DNA of 64,000 nucleotides, taken from NCBI RefSeq assembly GCF_007997385.1, contig NZ_VOSC01000025.1, positions 697,565 through 761,564 on the forward strand, in the 5' to 3' direction. Within the stretch, counting starts at the first letter, position 1. Each line of letters opens with the position of its first letter. Shown piece by piece: positions 52,581-61,814 of the stretch. The notes beneath the pieces were generated by a model. The model ran no database searches and was not told where the DNA came from. It saw only the letters and a list, made by a program, of their open reading frames with translations. The DNA comes from Seonamhaeicola algicola (lineage in GTDB: Bacteria > Bacteroidota > Bacteroidia > Flavobacteriales > Flavobacteriaceae). The position numbers and the translations under genes are program-made.

Positions 52581-55142
52581 ATGAAAGAGCACTTAACCAA
52601 AACGCCTCCAAAAACTTATACCCAAGATCAAGCTTTTAATGCATCATTAAAATACTTTAAAAATGATGATTTAGCAGCACGCGTTTGGCTTAATAAATAT
52701 GCCTTAAAAGATTCTGAAGGTAATATTTATGAGCTTACACCAAATGATATGCACCGTCGTATAGCTAAAGAGCTTGCTAGAGTTGAGTTAAAATATAAAA
52801 ATCCGTTAAGTGAAGATGACATTTTTAACTTAATAAAAGACTTTAAATATATTGTGCCCCAAGGAAGCCCAATGGCAGGAATAGGCAATCCGTATCAAAT
52901 AGCTTCATTATCAAACTGTTTTGTTATAGGTAATTCGGGCGATTCTGATTCCTACGGAGGTATCATGAAAATAGATCAAGAGCAAGTGCAATTAATGAAA
53001 CGCAGAGGCGGCGTTGGGCATGATCTTTCACATATTCGCCCTAAAGGCTCGGGCGTTAAAAATTCAGCATTAACATCAACAGGTATTGTGCCTTTTATGG
53101 AGCGTTATTCAAACTCAACCCGCGAGGTAGCGCAAGATGGTAGGCGTGGGGCATTAATGCTTTCAGTATCTATAAATCATCCTGATTCTGAAGATTTTAT
53201 AAATGCAAAATTAGAACAAGGTAAAGTAACAGGTGCTAATGTATCAGTAAGAATTGATGATGCCTTTATGCAAGCAGTAAAAAATGATACTGAATACACC
53301 CAAAAATATCCTGTATTTAGTAAACATCCAAAAATATTAAAAACGGTTCAGGCAAAAGAATTATGGAAAAAAATAGTGCACAACGCATGGAAATCTGCCG
53401 AACCTGGTATTTTATTTTGGGATACTATAATTAATGAATCTGTACCAGATTGTTATGCCGATTTAGGTTATAAAACCGTATCAACAAACCCGTGTGGCGA
53501 AATTCCATTATGTCCATACGATTCTTGCAGATTATTAGCAATCAATTTGTTCTCATATGTTGAAAATCCTTTTACTAAAAAGGCATCTTTCAATTTTAGT
53601 TTATTTAAAAAGCATGTGGCGTATGCGCAAAGAATAATGGATGATATTATTGATTTAGAATTAGAAAAAATTGATAATATTCTTGAAAAAATTGATGCAG
53701 ACCCTGAAACTGATGAAGTAAAATCTATTGAGCGTAAACTTTGGATAAATATAAAACGTAAAGCAGAAGAGGGCAGGCGTACTGGAATTGGTATTACAGC
53801 AGAGGGTGATATGTTAGCAGCTTTAGGTATTCAATACGGTAGTGAAAAAGGAAATGCGTTTTCTTTAGAAGTGCATAAAACTATAGCTATTGAAGCTTAC
53901 AGAGCATCAGTACATTTAGCTAAAGAACGTGGTGCTTTTAAGGTATTTGATGCTGAAAGAGAAAAAGAAAATCCGTTTATTAATAGGTTGAAAGAAGCCG
54001 ATAGCAAATTATATTATGAAATGCTAGAATATGGCCGACGAAATATTGCACTATTAACCATTGCCCCAACTGGCACCACTAGTTTAATGACGCAAACAAC
54101 ATCAGGTATTGAACCTGTGTTTTTACCTGTTTACAAACGTAGAAGAAAAGTAAATCCAGGCGACAAGGATGTACGTGTAGATTTTGTTGATGAAGTTGGT
54201 GATTCATGGGAAGAATATGTTGTGTTTCATCACCGATTTAAACAATGGATGGAAGTAAATGGCATTGATACTAATAAAAATTTCACACAAGATGAGTTAG
54301 ATACTTTAGTAAAACAATCACCTTATTACAAAGCAACTTCAAATGATGTTGATTGGCTAAGTAAGGTTAGTATGCAAGGCGCTATTCAAAAATGGGTAGA
54401 CCACTCAATTAGCGTAACTATAAATTTACCAAATGATGTAACTGAAGATTTGGTTGGCGAGTTGTATTTAAAAGCTTGGGAAGTAGGTTGTAAAGGCGTA
54501 ACAGTGTATCGTGATGGTTCGCGCTCAGGTGTTTTAATTTCAAATGATGAGAAAAAAGAAGAAGACACGCCCGATAGTAATATTTTAACAGTGTTCCCTA
54601 CAAAACGTCCGCAAGTTTTAGAGGCAGATGTTGTTCGTTTTCAAAATAATAAAGAAAAATGGATTGCCTTTATTGGTTTAATTGAAGGTAAACCTTATGA
54701 AATTTTTACAGGTTTAATTGATGATGAAGATGGTATTTTAATTCCTCGATGGGTAAACAACGGACTTATTATTAAAAATAGAAATGAAGATGGCACCAAG
54801 CGTTATGATTTTCAGTATAAAGATAAGCGCGGTTATAAAATAACCATTGAAGGTTTATCGCATAAATTTAACCCAGAATATTGGAACTACGCTAAACTAA
54901 TTTCAAGTACTTTACGTCATGGTATGCCCATAGATAAAATTGTAGATTTAATTAATAGTTTACAGCTAGATACCGAATCTATAAACACCTGGAAGAATGG
55001 TGTTGGTAGAGCCTTAAAACGTTATGTGGCCGATGGTACAAAAGCACAAGGGCAAACGTGTGCCAACTGTAATTCTGAAAATTTAATTTATCAAGAAGGC
55101 TGCTTAACTTGTAAAGACTGTGGTTCTTCAAAATGTGGGTAA
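52581..55142 (+). CDS. nrdJ: Adenosylcobalamin-dependent (class II) ribonucleotide reductase
   Basis: An 853-residue class II reductase. The substrate-site SNCFVIGN has C113; the radical-site NPCGEIPLCPYDSC gives N303, C305 and E307; MKRRGGVGHDLSHIRPKGS and the TIAPTGTTSLMTQTTSGIEPVF loop follow; C-terminal to the barrel is a TSCPD-like domain (about 670-800) and then a zinc-ribbon tail with paired Cys (CANC, CLTCKDCGSSKC). Role: reduction of ribonucleotides with adenosylcobalamin, independent of oxygen. No class I genes are visible. A terminator follows at 55168. Confidence 0.95.
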   Translation: MKEHLTKTPPKTYTQDQAFNASLKYFKNDDLAARVWLNKYALKDSEGNIYELTPNDMHRRIAKELARVELKYKNPLSEDDIFNLIKDFKYIVPQGSPMAGIGNPYQIASLSNCFVIGNSGDSDSYGGIMKIDQEQVQLMKRRGGVGHDLSHIRPKGSGVKNSALTSTGIVPFMERYSNSTREVAQDGRRGALMLSVSINHPDSEDFINAKLEQGKVTGANVSVRIDDAFMQAVKNDTEYTQKYPVFSKHPKILKTVQAKELWKKIVHNAWKSAEPGILFWDTIINESVPDCYADLGYKTVSTNPCGEIPLCPYDSCRLLAINLFSYVENPFTKKASFNFSLFKKHVAYAQRIMDDIIDLELEKIDNILEKIDADPETDEVKSIERKLWINIKRKAEEGRRTGIGITAEGDMLAALGIQYGSEKGNAFSLEVHKTIAIEAYRASVHLAKERGAFKVFDAEREKENPFINRLKEADSKLYYEMLEYGRRNIALLTIAPTGTTSLMTQTTSGIEPVFLPVYKRRRKVNPGDKDVRVDFVDEVGDSWEEYVVFHHRFKQWMEVNGIDTNKNFTQDELDTLVKQSPYYKATSNDVDWLSKVSMQGAIQKWVDHSISVTINLPNDVTEDLVGELYLKAWEVGCKGVTVYRDGSRSGVLISNDEKKEEDTPDSNILTVFPTKRPQVLEADVVRFQNNKEKWIAFIGLIEGKPYEIFTGLIDDEDGILIPRWVNNGLIIKNRNEDGTKRYDFQYKDKRGYKITIEGLSHKFNPEYWNYAKLISSTLRHGMPIDKIVDLINSLQLDTESINTWKNGVGRALKRYVADGTKAQGQTCANCNSENLIYQEGCLTCKDCGSSKCG

Positions 55143-55167
55143 ATTCATATATAATTAAAAATAAAAC

Positions 55168-55200
55168 AAAAGGGAGCTATTTTAGCTTCCTTTTGTTTTT
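55168..55200 (+). terminator. Intrinsic terminator after the ribonucleotide reductase gene
   Basis: CAAAAGGGAGCTA (55168-55180) pairs with TAGCTTCCTTTTG (55184-55196), with one G-U in plus-strand RNA, followed by TTTT. Confidence 0.9.
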
Positions 55201-55305
55201 ATGTATTAAAATACTTAAAAAAAATATGTCATTTTTGCTATAATTGGTAATAGTAATTACTTTAGCTAACTTATTTAAATAACCTATTATTATATATAAG
55301 GTTTC

Positions 55306-57591
55306 ATGTTTTGTTACGCCCCAAGATTAAAACGTAATTGGTTTTTGGTATTAGTATTTATACTTTGTAATCATGTATTATTAGCACAAATTTCAGTTAC
55401 ATCTTCAGTGAAAAATATAGAAAATAATTTGCCAGTAACTGATGTTTCTGTGCAAGTTATAAACACAAGCAATGGGGTGTATACTAACCGCAAAGGAATG
55501 TTTAGTTTTGATAATTTAGATGCAAATGCTATTTTAAAATTTTCAAAAATAGGATTTCAATCGTTTACAATAGCTGTTAGAAGTATAGAAAAGGTTGTTT
55601 ATTTAACACCCGAAATTAGTGCCCTAGATGAAGTTGTTTTGAGAAGCTTTTCAAGCAGCCAGATAAAAAAAATTGTGCCAGATCAAGTATATCTATCTCA
55701 AAAAGATATTGAAAAAATGCCTTTTATTTTAGGAGAAAAAGATGTTATAAAATTAATACAATACACACCAGGGGTGCAACAAGCAACTGAGGGACAATCA
55801 GGGTTGTTAGTTAGAGGTGGAAATGCTAGTATGAATTTAACACTTTTAGATAATATTTATTTGCACAATACAGCACATTTAGGAGGGTTGTTTTCCGCAA
55901 TAAATTCAGATTTTGTACATTCTTTAGAGTTTTCAAAAGCAGGGTTTGATGCTTCATATGGAGGTAGATTAGCTTCCGTTACAAATATAAAAACATTAAA
56001 AGCACCAGACTCTACTAGCTTTAACGGGAGTTTAGGATTATTATCTTCAAAATTAACAGGTAATATTAAACTTAATAAAAAAAACGGTTTATTACTTTCT
56101 GGTAGAAGAACTTATTTAGAAATATTCAAGCCATTTTTTGGTGATAGTAATACCATTTTAGGTAATGATAAAAATTATTTTTTATATGATTTTTTTGGAA
56201 AACACACAGTTATATTATCAAATAAAGGAACTTTAGAAACTACATTTTACACAACAAAAGATAATTTTAAAGATCAAACCAAAGGGCGAAACAGAAATTT
56301 AAAATGGGGTAATACTTTGTTTGGCAGTACTTATAATCATGAATTTTCACGAGTTTTGAGTTCTATAACTACAATATCAAACAGTTATTATAGTTTTTTG
56401 TTTTCAGATAATGAATTTCCTTTTGATTATAGTGCTAAAAGTACATTCAATGTGTTTGGGGCTAATCATTATTTTTCATGGAAAAAGGAAAAATCCCTTT
56501 TTAAATTAGGAGCAGAATTTAATAATACAAACATTTTGCCTAAAAAGGTTAATGCTTTAATTGATGAATCACCAGTTAGTATTCAAAATCAAGATACCTA
56601 CAATTATAAAACATTTAGTGTGTTTTCAGATTTAGAAACTCAATTGTCTAAAAAGTTGGAGGCAAAGTTAGGCTTAAGGCTTTCATCTTTTTTCACTAAA
56701 GAAAATAGTTTGATAGATGAACATCATTTTTTTGGTGTAGAGCCACGTATTAGTGTGAAATATCAATCTAAAAAAAATCAAGCATATAAATTAAGCTACC
56801 AAAGGCTTAATCAATTTACGCACCAAGCCTCTATTAGTTCATTTAGTTTACCTGCAGATTTTTTTATTATTAGTACTAATAAAATTAAACCTCAAATATC
56901 AAATCAATATAGCTTTGGTTATAGTTATGAAACAAATGGATTGCAATTAAATAGCGCAGCCTATTATAAAAGAGTTATTAATTATACAGAGTTTGAAAAT
57001 GGCTCAGTTAATAATTTGTTTTCAAATAATATTTATGATGATGTTTTAGTAGGCCAATTCAAATCATATGGTTTAGAGCTAAGTATAAATAAAAAAGTAA
57101 ATAAATTAACACTACAAGGGGCTTTAACATTATCAAAAACAATTGCTAGGTTTAATGAAATAAATGAAGGTAAGTATTTTGCAGCAACTTTTGATAGACC
57201 TGTAAATATTAATAGTATAGCACATTATAAGCTTAACAACCGGATAGAGTTTGGGGCTTTATTTATTTTTACTAGTGGTCAAAATTATACTAAACCTGCA
57301 GATATAAGAGTTATAAATGAACGCCCAATAATTAATTTTGAAGCTAAAAACACCTCAAGATTTCCAAATTATCATAGGTTAGATGTGTCATGTACTTATT
57401 CTTTTAAGAAAAAGGGCCGATGGAATTCTAAACTTAATTTAACACTTTATAATGTTTACAACAATAACAATCCGTTTCAGATTTCTTATAGCACTAATAA
57501 TGATGTTAATGATGCTTTTATAGAAATTAAAGAGGAAAAAGATGGTTTATTTCCATTTTTGCCAACAGTAAATTGGTTGTTTTCATTTTAA
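55306..57591 (+). CDS. TonB-dependent receptor (FecA/CirA-like, non-SusC)
   Basis: A 761-residue outer-membrane receptor. After a signal sequence (cleavage near LLAQ) it has a carboxypeptidase-regulatory-like domain (SVKNIENNLPVTDVSVQVINTS), the plug (FILGEKDVIKLIQYTPGVQQATEGQSGLLVRGGNASMNLTLLDNIYLHN, GYGGRLASV-like SYGGRLASVTNIK) and a 22-strand barrel ending WLFSF. No TonB box is clearly readable. It is paired with a DUF4249 lipoprotein (start 5 bases after its stop), a common Bacteroidetes arrangement in which the substrate is unknown. Confidence 0.93.
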   Translation: MFCYAPRLKRNWFLVLVFILCNHVLLAQISVTSSVKNIENNLPVTDVSVQVINTSNGVYTNRKGMFSFDNLDANAILKFSKIGFQSFTIAVRSIEKVVYLTPEISALDEVVLRSFSSSQIKKIVPDQVYLSQKDIEKMPFILGEKDVIKLIQYTPGVQQATEGQSGLLVRGGNASMNLTLLDNIYLHNTAHLGGLFSAINSDFVHSLEFSKAGFDASYGGRLASVTNIKTLKAPDSTSFNGSLGLLSSKLTGNIKLNKKNGLLLSGRRTYLEIFKPFFGDSNTILGNDKNYFLYDFFGKHTVILSNKGTLETTFYTTKDNFKDQTKGRNRNLKWGNTLFGSTYNHEFSRVLSSITTISNSYYSFLFSDNEFPFDYSAKSTFNVFGANHYFSWKKEKSLFKLGAEFNNTNILPKKVNALIDESPVSIQNQDTYNYKTFSVFSDLETQLSKKLEAKLGLRLSSFFTKENSLIDEHHFFGVEPRISVKYQSKKNQAYKLSYQRLNQFTHQASISSFSLPADFFIISTNKIKPQISNQYSFGYSYETNGLQLNSAAYYKRVINYTEFENGSVNNLFSNNIYDDVLVGQFKSYGLELSINKKVNKLTLQGALTLSKTIARFNEINEGKYFAATFDRPVNINSIAHYKLNNRIEFGALFIFTSGQNYTKPADIRVINERPIINFEAKNTSRFPNYHRLDVSCTYSFKKKGRWNSKLNLTLYNVYNNNNPFQISYSTNNDVNDAFIEIKEEKDGLFPFLPTVNWLFSF

Positions 57592-57596
57592 TTAAT

Positions 57597-58439
57597 ATGA
57601 AAAAAATACTGTTTTTAAGTTTCATTTTGTTCACAATATCATGTGTTACTGATACTGATGTTTTACAAGATAAATTAACTGTTGAAGGACACATAAACCA
57701 AGATGAATTTGCCAGAGTTTATTTAACTAATAGTTTGCCTTTTAAAGGCGTTATAGATTCTTTAGAGGTTGCAAAATCTATAGAATCAAAAGCGAAGGTA
57801 GAACTCTTTGATGGTGAAACATCTGAAATCTTAACATTAAAAAAAGATGACAGTTATTTTCCGTTTTTATACTACCGTAGTAACGAAATTAAAGGTCAGT
57901 TAGGAAAAAAATATAAATTAAAAATAACAATTAGAGATTATGAGTTTAATGCTGAAACAAATTTACCAGAGCAACCAGTTGTGTTAAATATTGAGTTTTT
58001 AGATGCTGTGGCTGAAGGTAGGTTAATTCCGGGTTTTAAAGATTTGAGATTAACTATAAATAATAATAAACCAAATGAACCAAAATATTTTAAGTTGTTA
58101 ATTAAGAATGAAACTGACACAATGTTTGAACATGCAGATCCTTTTATTTTTAATACTGAAAATATTTTAACTGATACGTTTCCTATTATTATGCATCATA
58201 AGATATATAAGAATAATGAGCGTGACGATATATTAAAAATAGGTGTTGTAACAGATTTACAAGTAGTTGCTATTACTAAAGCACAGTATGATTTTTGGTT
58301 ATCAGTTAAGGGAGATGTTACAGTGCCTATTGATAATGCTTCATTTACAACTGCTGTTAAAGGTAATATAAGTAATGGCGCATTTGGTTACTGGTCAGGT
58401 GAAAGTAAAGCAACCTTTAGGTTTAAAGTACCAGAATAA
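57597..58439 (+). CDS. DUF4249-family lipoprotein, partner of the TonB receptor
   Basis: Start at ATG 57597 (280 residues); the in-frame ATG at 57573 would overlap the receptor and remove the clean signal. Lipobox TISC, Cys about 16. The mature protein has the DUF4249 layout: DKLTVEGHINQDEFARVYLTNSLPF, an Ig-like domain with VELFDGETSEILTL, and the end GAFGYWSGESKATFRFKVP. Members accompany TonB receptors as surface lids or adaptors. The operon is closed by the shared terminator at 58438. Confidence 0.9.
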   Translation: MKKILFLSFILFTISCVTDTDVLQDKLTVEGHINQDEFARVYLTNSLPFKGVIDSLEVAKSIESKAKVELFDGETSEILTLKKDDSYFPFLYYRSNEIKGQLGKKYKLKITIRDYEFNAETNLPEQPVVLNIEFLDAVAEGRLIPGFKDLRLTINNNKPNEPKYFKLLIKNETDTMFEHADPFIFNTENILTDTFPIIMHHKIYKNNERDDILKIGVVTDLQVVAITKAQYDFWLSVKGDVTVPIDNASFTTAVKGNISNGAFGYWSGESKATFRFKVPE

Positions 58440-58470
58440 AAAAACGTTGCTAAAAAATAGCAACGTTTTT
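58438..58470. terminator. Bidirectional terminator between DUF4249 and minus-strand lipoprotein genes
   Basis: AAAAACGTTGCTA (58440-58452) and TAGCAACGTTTTT (58458-58470) are perfect complements with an AAAAA loop. The A and T flanks serve both convergent genes. Confidence 0.93.
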
Positions 58471-58492
58471 AAAATGTTTATTTAAGTTTTTT

Positions 58493-59707
58493 TTAGATTT
58501 CTACATCTTCAAAAAGAGTTTCGTAAGCTTCAAAAACTGCTTCAAACTTTTCTTCTAATTCTGTAAAAGAGCCTTCAATATAAGTTTCAAAATCACTTGA
58601 AGTTCCATCTTCAAATAAAAACTTAACATTTACTATATCTTCTGTTACTTCCACCCATTCATATGTTTGCGTATTTTCATTATATCTGTAATCAGTATAA
58701 GTGTCTTGGTCTTTGTAAAAAAGGCTTTCAGCAATTAATTTATTATCAATACTTAATACAGCATTAACATTGCTGTTTAATAAATTAACTTGCTCATCAA
58801 TGGTTAATTCATCTCCTTCAATATCAAAGTTGTTATCATTAGCACTAATGCTTAATTTTGCATCAAGGAAATTAAATGAAAAATCAACGCTATCAAAAGC
58901 ATCAGTAACACTAACATCTGTATTGTTTAAGTTTCCTTTTACAGAATAGTTGTAACCTATAATAACTTCATTATCAATTTTAAAAGCAAATGATTGGTCT
59001 ATTTTAGTGTTGTTGCTGTTATTGTAATTGGTTTCAAAAATAAAACCACCAATAGTAGTAACGTTATTTATTTTAACAGGAGTTAAATTATTATCTTGTA
59101 AAGTGGCTGAGTAATCTTGAGAGAATACAATAACATCGTCAATTTTTAAGTTAGCTTTAGCTAAAGTAGGTAATTCTTCGCCTTCAACAGTTTTTGTGGC
59201 AAAATCAGTAAAGCTAAAAACAGCATTTTTGGTTTCATTGTATGATACTTTATAAATGATATCATCACTTTCTCCAGTTTTTTCAAAATCTTCAATATCT
59301 GCGTTCCATTCATAAACTCCAGATTCAGCTTCAAAATCATCAGCTAAATTAGCTTTTGAAGCTAAATTTAATGATTGTTTAGCGTTAAATTCAATTAAGC
59401 TATTTCTAGATTCAATGCTACTAGCATTATCAATAGAGTTTAAAGCAGTTGCCTTAAAACCACTAAATTTAGTAGTGTTTGGAGCGCTTAAGAATTCTGC
59501 AAGCTCAATAATTTCATTTAAAGCATCGTTGTTAGTGAAATCTTCAACTTTATTTAAAAGTTCAATGCTATTGTCTTCAAGTTGTTGTTTACCTTCTTCA
59601 ACAGTTAAAGATCCGTTTAATTTGTTTGAATCTCCGTCATCATTGCTGCTACAAGATGTGTTAAGTAACATAGTAGAGATTAGGGCTAATGCAAAAATTT
59701 TTTTCAT
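58493..59707 (-). CDS. Acidic lipoprotein of unknown function
   Basis: A 404-residue lipoprotein (lipobox NTSC, Cys about 19) followed by a Ser/Asp-rich spacer. The mature protein is strongly acidic, with helix-forming residues early (QQLEDNSIELLNKVEDFTNN) and repeated beta-hairpin segments later (VYEWNADIEDFEK, TQTYEWVEVTEDIV). I recognise no family. It reads as a monocistronic gene, convergent with the DUF4249 gene. It could be a surface or periplasmic protein; there is no evidence for its role. Confidence 0.85.
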   Translation of the reverse strand: MKKIFALALISTMLLNTSCSSNDDGDSNKLNGSLTVEEGKQQLEDNSIELLNKVEDFTNNDALNEIIELAEFLSAPNTTKFSGFKATALNSIDNASSIESRNSLIEFNAKQSLNLASKANLADDFEAESGVYEWNADIEDFEKTGESDDIIYKVSYNETKNAVFSFTDFATKTVEGEELPTLAKANLKIDDVIVFSQDYSATLQDNNLTPVKINNVTTIGGFIFETNYNNSNNTKIDQSFAFKIDNEVIIGYNYSVKGNLNNTDVSVTDAFDSVDFSFNFLDAKLSISANDNNFDIEGDELTIDEQVNLLNSNVNAVLSIDNKLIAESLFYKDQDTYTDYRYNENTQTYEWVEVTEDIVNVKFLFEDGTSSDFETYIEGSFTELEEKFEAVFEAYETLFEDVEI

Positions 59708-59857
59708 GTTTGATTTGTTGTTAAATTTTGGCTAAAAATATAGTTATTAAATTTTTTAGACAAGAAAAAAAACGATAATTTGTGAATTAAATCTTACGTT
59801 AAGGTAATGCTTTTTTTATGTTAAAAATGTGTTGCTTTTTAGATTGTAGCAAAAATT

Positions 59858-60526
59858 TTAAGGTGTTAATAGGGCGCTTTTAGGCAAATACTTATAAACC
59901 TCGAGTTCTTTTAAATTATCAACCAATTTGGTACATCCATTTTTTACAAGGTACAAGTTGTCACAAACATCAATAACTTCATTATACCTGTGATCTGTAA
60001 GAATTATAATTTTATGTTTTTTTTCTCTATGAATTAGGTTATTAATCTTTGTAATATGTATAGGGGCAACGCCATTAAAAGGTTCATCTAGCAAAATAAT
60101 TTGCCCTGGGGTTTTTAATATTAAATATATTTCAATAATGGGTTTTTCGCCTCCCGACAAATTACCGAACTTGGTTTTATTATATCTTGAAAAATTTTCA
60201 AAGTCAATTAAAAAATCAAACCAATTCACTTTAAACAATTGAAATACCGTTTTTAATCTTAAAGATTTAGTTATGAAGTTATATTGCGGTAAATAATTAA
60301 TTTTTTTTGTTGTGAAAAGAGGTTTTAAAATAGGTTTATTATTTAGCCTAATGAGTTTGTATTTTGGTTTTAAATCGCCAAAAATAATTCTTAATAAACA
60401 GCTTTTTCCAGAACCATTTCTACCCAATAATCCTGTAATTTTTCCTGTTTCACCTTTTAAATATACACCATTTAAAATGGGCTTGTTTTTAAAATATAGT
60501 TCAATACTATCAACTTCTAAAATCAT
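59858..60526 (-). CDS. ABC transporter ATP-binding protein
   Basis: A 222-residue ABC ATPase: Walker A GRNGSGKS at about residues 35-42, Q-loop LPQYNF, signature LSGGE, Walker B IILLDEPF, and H-loop LTDHRYNEV. Its ATG overlaps the stop of the upstream small membrane gene in an ATGA arrangement, so translation is coupled. No full permease is nearby; the only partner is the 95-residue membrane protein. The substrate is unknown. Confidence 0.93.
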   Translation of the reverse strand: MILEVDSIELYFKNKPILNGVYLKGETGKITGLLGRNGSGKSCLLRIIFGDLKPKYKLIRLNNKPILKPLFTTKKINYLPQYNFITKSLRLKTVFQLFKVNWFDFLIDFENFSRYNKTKFGNLSGGEKPIIEIYLILKTPGQIILLDEPFNGVAPIHITKINNLIHREKKHKIIILTDHRYNEVIDVCDNLYLVKNGCTKLVDNLKELEVYKYLPKSALLTP

Positions 60527-60810
60527 ACAAACTCATTGAGTATTATAAGTAATGGTAAACTTAATAATAGATCTATTAAATAAATAAATGCGAATAATTT
60601 GAAGGTTGAAATACCAAGGTTTTTGTAAAGTATTAGTTTTCTTCGGGCAGTAGTTTCATTTATAAAATACCACAAAAAGCCAACTAGAAATAATTTAGTA
60701 ATTATAATTATTACAGGTTCAATTTTCATAAAAGAAAACAATATATTCATAGCAAAAGACCACAGAATGTATGGTTTGTAAAATATAAATATTGAAAAAA
60801 GTTGTTGCAT
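60523..60810 (-). CDS. Small integral membrane protein coupled to the ABC ATPase
   Basis: A 95-residue protein with about three hydrophobic segments (ILWSFAMNILFSF, EPVIIIITKLFLVGFLWYFI, LFAFIYLIDLLLSLPLLIIL). Its end overlaps the ATPase start by 4 bases. It is too small for an ordinary ABC permease; it may be an oligomeric membrane partner or a remnant. An internal Met at residue 21 is an alternative start. I do not recognise a family. Confidence 0.7.
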   Translation of the reverse strand: MQQLFSIFIFYKPYILWSFAMNILFSFMKIEPVIIIITKLFLVGFLWYFINETTARRKLILYKNLGISTFKLFAFIYLIDLLLSLPLLIILNEFV

Positions 60811-61039
60811 ATAATTATAACGGCAACAGGTTTGTAATATTTTATTTCTGGTATATTAAAGTAAATCGTATTAGTATTTTAAGGCTTTTTATTGTTTCGT
60901 TTCATTTTAACGTTAATAAGTTTATAGAAATACTTTTTTATTAAAAAAATACTTGGATAAAAGCGTAAGTATTGTAAGTTTAACGTTTTTTTCTTGGTAA
61001 GAATACTTATTACAAATAATTTTTCACTCTTTTTTTATA

Positions 61040-61738
61040 ATGCTTAAAACAAACTTAGGTGTATTTGCGGTTACTGCTGTTTTAATTTTATTCAATTTTA
61101 TATCTATATATGTATATAATTTAGAGTATTTTGATGAAACTAATTGTGTTGTTGTACTGCTTTTGTTTATAGTGTTTTTGTATAATAAATGCTATATAAA
61201 TTTTAAATTATGTTTAGCATTTGTACTAGCGTTATTAGCTAATATTTCACTTATTTATTATGAAAATTTTGTGTTTTCTTTATTAACCAACATATTTAAA
61301 CTTCTCTTTTATATTGTATTAATGTGGCATGTAATTCCGCTTCAAAAAAGTGTAAAAACAACTCGTTTAGATTGGTTTTCATATATATTCGTATCGCTTT
61401 TAGGGTGTGGTGTAATTAAAGTGCTTATAAGTTCTATTGAACAAAATTTAGAATCTGGACTAAACATGCTATTTTATATTCATGGTTTATTTTTAATATG
61501 TATTATGGTTATTGCTTTTAGGTATAATAGTACTGGGTTTAAAGGCGCTAAATATTTTGCATTACTTTTAGTTTTATTTGCTTTTTCAGATATATTTTCA
61601 TCTTTTGGATACTACCTTGGTTATGATAACCTATCTTATTTTGAGCGTTTTTTCTATACTATGGGGCTTTGCTTTACTATTTTATATTCAAAAAAGTACA
61701 TTCAAAAAAGTGTTACTAATTATAATAGCGCCATATAG
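61040..61738 (+). CDS. Multi-spanning membrane protein of unknown function (possibly YhhN-like)
   Basis: A 232-residue protein with about seven or eight hydrophobic helices and short loops. The arrangement and the FAFSDIFSSFGYYLG segment recall lysoplasmalogenase-like YhhN proteins, but I am not sure. It is 76 bases upstream of prfA and has no partner gene. The stretch 60811-61039 shows nothing I can support. Confidence 0.7.
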   Translation: MLKTNLGVFAVTAVLILFNFISIYVYNLEYFDETNCVVVLLLFIVFLYNKCYINFKLCLAFVLALLANISLIYYENFVFSLLTNIFKLLFYIVLMWHVIPLQKSVKTTRLDWFSYIFVSLLGCGVIKVLISSIEQNLESGLNMLFYIHGLFLICIMVIAFRYNSTGFKGAKYFALLLVLFAFSDIFSSFGYYLGYDNLSYFERFFYTMGLCFTILYSKKYIQKSVTNYNSAI

Positions 61739-61785
61739 CAACGTACATAGAACAGATTTAAACATTTTAAATTGATAAATTATCG

Positions 61786-61793
61786 TATTTTTG
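61786..61793 (+). promoter_or_regulatory. -7 box (TATTTTTG) upstream of prfA
   Basis: TATTTTTG matches TAnnTTTG and lies 22 bases before the prfA ATG, giving a very short leader. No clear -33 element was seen. Confidence 0.4.
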
Positions 61794-61814
61794 GAGACCA
61801 ATTGATATAAGTAC

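Noticed and set aside
59415..59735. A 106-codon plus-strand frame opposite the acidic lipoprotein.
   Set aside because: Its Ser/Leu-rich product mirrors the Asp/Glu-rich gene on the other strand, and there is no independent support.
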